Origin: Turneriella parva DSM 21527
GTDB lineage: Bacteria; Spirochaetota; Leptospiria; Turneriellales; Turneriellaceae
Direction: 5' to 3'
DNA: 64,000 nucleotides
Assembly (NCBI RefSeq): GCF_000266885.1
Contig: NC_018020.1
Span: 930,001 to 994,000 of the forward strand
The notes under the pieces were generated by a model that worked only from the letters and a program-made list of their open reading frames with translations, was not told the origin of the DNA and did not search any database. The position numbers were made by a program, and so were the translations under genes. Positions 60,177 to 64,000 of this stretch are shown here, in pieces. Each line of letters starts with the position of its first letter. Positions within the stretch are counted from its first letter, which is position 1.

Positions 60177-60215
60177 TTCGACTCTTCGTTTCCCTTCGGG
60201 AAACAGAGAGTCGAA
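60177..60215. terminator. Hairpin between DUF3592-like gene and nuoD
   Basis: TTCGACTCT pairs with AGAGTCGAA; inside, GTTTCCC pairs with GGGAAAC around a TTC loop, with a TC/AG bulge. It lies 3 bases beyond the upstream gene's stop on the minus strand. The T-run is on the wrong side for a minus-strand terminator. Confidence 0.6.
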
Positions 60216-60218
60216 TGA

Positions 60219-60689
60219 CTATAACTCAACCTTGCCAAAACGCCGTACCAGCGTCCGCGCCAGAAGCAGCATCAACAGGCCCACAACTGCTGTGATAAGC
60301 CGCAGATAATCTGGAGTAAAGCTGACCGATGACACGATCAGCGACGGGTCTTGCTGGTACACAACGACTGTGACTGCATCACCCGGCAGCGGGTTTCGCG
60401 CGAAGGCCAGAAAGCAACCACTGATGAGGTACGGGTCTTGAGAAAAACCCGGCACGCGGTAATTATAAGCACAATCACTCTGGCCGATACCGCGCGAGCT
60501 CGTATTTGAAGTGGCAAAGCGTACCTTGCTCACGAACTGCGCCTGTATCTTTTCGCCTGTGCTGTAACGCACCAGATTCACGACCGGCCCCAGCACCTGG
60601 CCAAAGAACATGAAAGCTCCGATGTAAGGCAGATATTTGTAAAGCCACCTCATAAATTTTGCGTCGTAATCTGCATTGGCCATGGGCAT
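60219..60689 (-). CDS. DUF3592-like membrane protein
   Basis: A 156-residue protein with an N-terminal helix (about 18-40) and a C-terminal helix (about 122-142). The region between them has the DUF3592-like pattern CAYNYRVPGFSQDPY...ISGCFLAFARNPLPGDAVTVVVYQQDPSLIVSS, two Cys and SNTSSRGIGQSD. Its function is unknown. Two ATGs (60689 and 60683) can start the frame. Confidence 0.65.
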   Translation of the reverse strand: MPMANADYDAKFMRWLYKYLPYIGAFMFFGQVLGPVVNLVRYSTGEKIQAQFVSKVRFATSNTSSRGIGQSDCAYNYRVPGFSQDPYLISGCFLAFARNPLPGDAVTVVVYQQDPSLIVSSVSFTPDYLRLITAVVGLLMLLLARTLVRRFGKVEL

Positions 60690-60864
60690 TCAAAATTCGC
60701 TCACGAAGCCTGCGTCAAGCCAAATGCGGTCGCACGAAAACGAGATATTTTTGGCACCGGCAAGGCGGCACGCACTTCTTTTTGGTATGGTAAATTCTCG
60801 GCAATGAATTGACTTACTATGTCGGCCATCAGGCTTGCAATGTAGGGTTTAGGATCGCCGATCG

Positions 60865-61923
60865 ATGATAAAAGTTACGCAGCTACAGCAGGTACACCAG
60901 GTACTCAATACGGTCATGGGCAAAAAACCGTGCTCGCTGCTCGTTGAGGGCGCAGAGCACCCTGCGGGTTTTATCTCGTACGCGCACCTCGATTCAGGTC
61001 TTGAGCTCAAGATTCGCACACAATTTCTTGATTCGCCGCTCGAAAGGCGGGTACTGATTCGCCACAACAAGAAGCGCATCGTCGCCGTCTGTGCTTTTCT
61101 GCTGCGCAACGGCCCGACCGAGATTCTGCGCCCGCATGCGCTCGAAATCACCGACGATACGCTCAAAGATGTTTCTGAAACTGATAATTCATCGCGTTTT
61201 TTTATGACGAACCTGACTTCGTCGAAAGAAATTGCATTCGTTATCGAGGCAAACAAGAAAAAAGTCAACGGATTTGTGATCAACTTCTTTGACAGCGAAA
61301 TCAAGCAGCTTGTACCGTATCACAAGATATTTCTGGGTAGCGGAGAAACGAGCGACATGCGACTTAAGCACCTGCAGAAGAACCCGCGCATCATCTATTA
61401 CAGCCCCGAACCGCCGGCGAAGTTTAATCCCCGCCAGTATTTTCCGCAGGATATCTACCTTTCAGAGATTCAGAAGAGCGATCTTAAGGTGCCGGCAAAC
61501 CTGCAGGCCGAAGTCACCGTACCAATTCTCTATAAAACAAAGATACCCATCGGTTATATACAGATCAACATGCCGCGCTTTGTCGACGAGGTTTTGTTGC
61601 AGACTGTAAAAAAGATCGGTGTTGCGCTCGAAACCCAGCTGCGCAAAGTTGGCCTCGTCTTTGAAGAACCAAAACCCTTACCGATTCAGCAACTCGACAT
61701 GAAAGGGCTTGAGCTTGAATTCTCAGACCGCCTGCTACTGCGCCATTTTCAGCCGGGCCTCACTGACCTCTTTCGTATTCAAAAGGCGCAAGACAGCATC
61801 GGCCAGTTTTCGGCGGTTGTCACGAAAAGCGTCAATCTCGGCAGCGGCAAAACCCGTGCGACACTCGAGTTTCAAGAGATGGACGCGATGTCAGAGTTGA
61901 ACCTGGAAGAGGCGTTAAAATGA
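60865..61923 (+). CDS. DUF1577-like protein, possible PilZ-type end
   Basis: A 352-residue soluble protein resembling the DUF1577 group, which I recall mainly from Leptospira. The N-terminal half (GAEHPAGFISYAHLDSGLELKIRTQFLDSPLERRVLIRHNKKRI) has a strand-rich PilZ/YcgR-like look; the middle contains FHKIFLGSGETSDMRLKHL-like sequence. The C-terminal part (LPIQQLDMKGLELEFSDRLLLRHFQPG) is reminiscent of a PilZ domain, but the RxxxR and D/NxSxxG c-di-GMP motifs are only partly matched. A role in c-di-GMP sensing is therefore a guess. It starts with a TTGACT-like promoter element near 60807. Confidence 0.65.
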   Translation: MIKVTQLQQVHQVLNTVMGKKPCSLLVEGAEHPAGFISYAHLDSGLELKIRTQFLDSPLERRVLIRHNKKRIVAVCAFLLRNGPTEILRPHALEITDDTLKDVSETDNSSRFFMTNLTSSKEIAFVIEANKKKVNGFVINFFDSEIKQLVPYHKIFLGSGETSDMRLKHLQKNPRIIYYSPEPPAKFNPRQYFPQDIYLSEIQKSDLKVPANLQAEVTVPILYKTKIPIGYIQINMPRFVDEVLLQTVKKIGVALETQLRKVGLVFEEPKPLPIQQLDMKGLELEFSDRLLLRHFQPGLTDLFRIQKAQDSIGQFSAVVTKSVNLGSGKTRATLEFQEMDAMSELNLEEALK

Positions 61924-61990
61924 TTTGTCATGCTGAGCCTGTCGAAGCATGATCAGAATTGCCACCCTTCGACGAGCTCAGGGTGACAAA
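61924..61990. repeat. Dispersed repeat family 2, copy G (long inverted pair)
   Basis: TTTGTCATGCTGAGCCTGTC at the left pairs, with a few mismatches, with GACGAGCTCAGGGTGACAAA at the right, enclosing a GCATGATCAGAATTGCCACCC-type loop. It starts exactly after the DUF1577-like stop and ends 6 bases before the convergent gene's stop, so it fills the junction. Confidence 0.75.
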
Positions 61991-61995
61991 AGCAT

Positions 61996-62778
61996 TCAAA
62001 GCCCTAACTTCTTCTGTGCCCTCAGCGCTAGCCCATGCTGTGCCCAATCGGTGAGGCGAAAGTCGGCGACGACCGCATCGAGCTTTGCAATGATCGCCGA
62101 TGCCTTGAGCTTGTCAGCGTCGATCAATGAATCGAGATTTGTCTTGAGTTCGTTCGTGATGCCTGTCAGGCACATCGCGGCGGTTTGTAAGAACTTGCGG
62201 TCGGCGTCGTCTCGGCCCGCCTCGCCCCATTTTTGCAACTGGGCAACATAGGCGGCAAGAAACGCGGTCATGCGCATCGGCGGTTTATAGATAAAACGTT
62301 CTAAATCCGCCAGATAAAAACGGATTTCGCCCCACTCTTTTCGCCCCTGAAAAACGTAGCGCAGCTCAGACTCGATATCGGGAAAAAGATTCGAAACCGC
62401 GCCCACGAGCCGACGGCATTCGAGCGTCGCCAGCGGATGAAAAAAGACGTCGGGGTAGTGCGCAATCAGCGCATCGTTGGCAGCCATAATCTCGCGCATG
62501 CGCGCGTCGGCTTCTTCTTGCCGCTTGCGTTTGGCCGCTTCTTCTTCGCCCTTCTCTTGCATCTGCTTGAAAAAGTTCATCTCGTCGAGAATAAAGCGTT
62601 GAAAATCTGACTGGTTCGCCCGCTGAAAGCTAATGCGGTTCTCGAGCAGCTGGCTGTCAAATAGCCTCGCACCATATTGCTGCTGCGCCTTGCGGTACTT
62701 TTCGCGCAATTTGTCGAGAATCTGTACCTTGCTCTCGGCTGTGTAGACTTCTTTTTTTTGTTTTGCTTTGAAGAACAT
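61996..62778 (-). CDS. Coiled-coil protein of unknown function
   Basis: A 260-residue soluble protein. The N-terminal half is mostly helical and charged, with a probable coiled coil over about residues 50-110 (FILDEMNFFKQMQEKGEEEAAKRKRQEEADARMREI). The C-terminal half is a compact helical domain ending TDWAQHGLALRAQKKLGL. No family is recognised. The start was set at MFFKAKQKK (62778). The frame can be extended by 10 codons to 62808, but those codons (MRGRLGGGHT) belong to repeat C. Confidence 0.7.
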   Translation of the reverse strand: MFFKAKQKKEVYTAESKVQILDKLREKYRKAQQQYGARLFDSQLLENRISFQRANQSDFQRFILDEMNFFKQMQEKGEEEAAKRKRQEEADARMREIMAANDALIAHYPDVFFHPLATLECRRLVGAVSNLFPDIESELRYVFQGRKEWGEIRFYLADLERFIYKPPMRMTAFLAAYVAQLQKWGEAGRDDADRKFLQTAAMCLTGITNELKTNLDSLIDADKLKASAIIAKLDAVVADFRLTDWAQHGLALRAQKKLGL

Positions 62779-62783
62779 CGTGT

Positions 62784-62838
62784 GTCCCCCTCCCAGCCTC
62801 CCCCGCATGCGGGGGAGGTGCCAGAGGCGGAGGGGGAT
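62784..62838. repeat. GC-rich palindromic repeat, copy C
   Basis: Outer arms GTCCCCCTCC and GGAGGGGGAT, inner CCTCCCCCGC/GCGGGGGAGG. It starts 6 bases upstream of the ATG of the coiled-coil gene on the minus strand, so its GGGAGGGGGACAC stretch is at ribosome-binding distance. Confidence 0.85.
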
Positions 62839-62879
62839 AAATTACTTGTCCCCCTTCATTATCGGCAAGAAATCTACCC

Positions 62880-63731
62880 ATGTTAGAAAATACGCCGAGT
62901 CGCACGGCAGAAGTGGTCGCCCTCATTCGGGCGCTCGAGAATACGTATTATGGCGAAACGAGCCTCTTGAAAGACAGGTATGCGGCGCGCTTTCTTTCTG
63001 ATTTCTACATGGCCATCTTCAACCGGCTCTCGATTCTGCCGGAGTTCACCTCGTTCTTCGTCAATGCCGCCAGCCTCGGCCTTTTCGACTTTATCACATT
63101 GCGGCACGCATTCATGGATAACTACGTACGCCGCTTCGCGCACAAAGTGCCGGTCGCGCTGCTCGGTGCGGGCTATGATTCACGCGCGCTGCGGCTCGCC
63201 GACGACATCAAACACGGCGTGTGGGAGTTCGATTTTCCCGCGACGCAACGCCGCAAGAAGTTCTATCTGCGCAACGAACGCATTACCGGTGAAGCTCCGC
63301 ATTATATCGAAGCAGACTTTATGAAAGAGTCACTGACCGAAATTTTTGAACGCTCGGGTATGCAGAAGACTGCGACGCTCGTGCTTTGGGAAGGCGTTTC
63401 GATGTATGTCAGCGAGGCAGTGGTGCGCGACACGCTAACCGCATGCCGCGACTATTTCGGCGCCGGCACGCTGGTCGTTTTCGACTACTGGCACAGCAAA
63501 ATGACCGACCCCGTAAAGAACCTGGCGGTACAGGTGATGCCGTTCATTATGGACATCGTCTACAATGAGCGTTTCACCTACGGGGCGACACCACAAGAGA
63601 TGCGCGCCGTCGCCATGGAATGCGGTGCTAAAAAATTTGAATCTTTGAACGGACAGCAGATCATGAAAAAGCTAACACTCACCTCGCGCCTGCCGCTGGC
63701 ATCAGCCTCGCTGGCCGTCGTGGAGTTTTGA
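62880..63731 (+). CDS. LCM-family SAM-dependent methyltransferase
   Basis: A 283-residue methyltransferase of the leucine-carboxyl-methyltransferase-like group common in bacteria. It has SRTAEVVALIRALENTYYGETSLLKDRYAARFL at the start, the SAM-binding LLGAGYDSRALRL, WEFDFPATQRRKKFYL and VLWEGVSMYVSEAVVRDTL. The substrate is unknown; bacterial members methylate polyketides or other carboxylates. It begins 42 bases after repeat C and ends 6 bases before the next gene. Confidence 0.9.
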   Translation: MLENTPSRTAEVVALIRALENTYYGETSLLKDRYAARFLSDFYMAIFNRLSILPEFTSFFVNAASLGLFDFITLRHAFMDNYVRRFAHKVPVALLGAGYDSRALRLADDIKHGVWEFDFPATQRRKKFYLRNERITGEAPHYIEADFMKESLTEIFERSGMQKTATLVLWEGVSMYVSEAVVRDTLTACRDYFGAGTLVVFDYWHSKMTDPVKNLAVQVMPFIMDIVYNERFTYGATPQEMRAVAMECGAKKFESLNGQQIMKKLTLTSRLPLASASLAVVEF

Positions 63732-63737
63732 GGTAAT

Positions 63738-64000
63738 ATGAACAAAGAATCACTCATTGAAGAGCTGAAAGAGACCCTCGTTACCAACAGCGACCTAAGT
63801 TTTCTCGCGTCACTCGACGAGAGCACGCTCGAGAAAGTGCACAAAGAGATTCACGACTATATTCATCGAACCGAAGAGCTGCAGAAGCCCGTTTTCAAGG
63901 TTATGGCCGTGGCGACGCAGTTTATACCGAATTTTATAATCGCCAAGCTCGCGCACGACTATCTGACGCCGTATATCATCGCACAGGTCGTGATCTACAT
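63738..64000 (+). CDS. Partial protein of unknown function (N-terminal 87 residues)
   Basis: An ATG at 63738, with GAGGTAAT just before it, opens a frame that runs off the right end. The visible part begins MNKESLIEELKETLVTNSDL, has a charged helical segment (STLEKVHKEIHDYIHRTEELQ) and then a hydrophobic stretch (FIPNFIIAKLAHDYLTPYII). It may be a membrane-associated protein. No family is recognised from this fragment. Confidence 0.7.
   Translation, partial: MNKESLIEELKETLVTNSDLSFLASLDESTLEKVHKEIHDYIHRTEELQKPVFKVMAVATQFIPNFIIAKLAHDYLTPYIIAQVVIY

Noticed and set aside
61996-62808. Ten-residue N-terminal extension of the coiled-coil protein
   Set aside because: MRGRLGGGHT is encoded by repeat copy C, and the ATG at 62778 has a strong purine run at the correct distance.
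1-64000. tRNA, rRNA, CRISPR arrays, prophage or insertion sequences
   Set aside because: No cloverleaf with a CCA-type end, no regularly spaced repeats, and no transposase, integrase or phage structural genes were recognised. A dedicated search (tRNAscan, Rfam) could still find small RNAs.

Overview
The window looks like a chromosomal segment from a spirochaete of the order Leptospirales, most like a Turneriella-type free-living member. The reasons are: flagellar export genes flhB-flhA; an unusually short SMC protein; a protein resembling the Leptospira DUF1577 group; relaxed spirochaetal lipoboxes; many outer-membrane barrels; moderately high GC; and frequent TTG/GTG starts. This assignment is inference from protein recognition, not from a search. 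No rRNA, tRNA, CRISPR array, prophage or insertion sequence was seen, and no gene-free stretch exceeds about 300 bases.

Layout. 1-2085: flhA (running off the left end) and flhB, minus strand. 2161-15775: an almost gap-free minus-strand run of about 20 genes. It opens with bolA and an ArsR repressor preceded by two tandem operator-like palindromes. It continues with a RibD_C/DHFR-like protein, five AHSA1/SRPBCC proteins, two DoxX-type membrane proteins, PhnB/VOC proteins (one a remnant), DUF1428, an AAC(3)-I-like acetyltransferase, a miniature YdeI protein and a zinc-ribbon/HhH/DUF1801 protein. It ends with an export module: MMPL/RND pump, LolA-like periplasmic protein, outer-membrane barrel and MATE pump. 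15938-19492 (+): a lipoprotein gene broken by an in-frame TAG, then a ferredoxin reductase plus fatty-acid desaturase pair. 19482-26314: an epoxide-hydrolase-like enzyme, a PhnD-like lipoprotein coupled to a SpoIIE-type phosphatase, two paralogous exported proteins and a secreted lipase-like hydrolase. 26481-31900: lipid functions (PlsC, cyclopropane synthase, fatty-acid hydroxylase with TetR regulator), hemerythrin and TrhP. 32021-32676: an AbrB/PIN toxin-antitoxin pair. 32792-41093: exported and surface proteins, a methyltransferase, a DMT transporter and SMC. 41132-53987: a DUF115/Maf-like protein, a second RND protein, TPR, FecR, an outer-membrane protein whose signal peptide is cut by an in-frame TAG, pirin and a sensor kinase. 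53989-64000: ligA, murE, nuoD, a DUF1577-like protein and methyltransferases.

Three kinds of non-gene structure recur. (1) GC-rich palindromic repeats of about 55-85 bp sit at gene borders. One is translated inside a signal peptide, one forms a C-terminal tail, and others provide a purine-rich ribosome-binding stretch. (2) A second dispersed family, with a CCCTTCGAC...GCTCAGGG core, extends the desaturase C-terminus. (3) Gene-end palindromes of unrelated sequence, with arms up to 21 bp and no U-tract, sit on stop or start codons. The best candidates for something undescribed are the ArsR-BolA-SRPBCC-efflux locus, the gene-end palindromes and the two amber-interrupted surface-protein genes.
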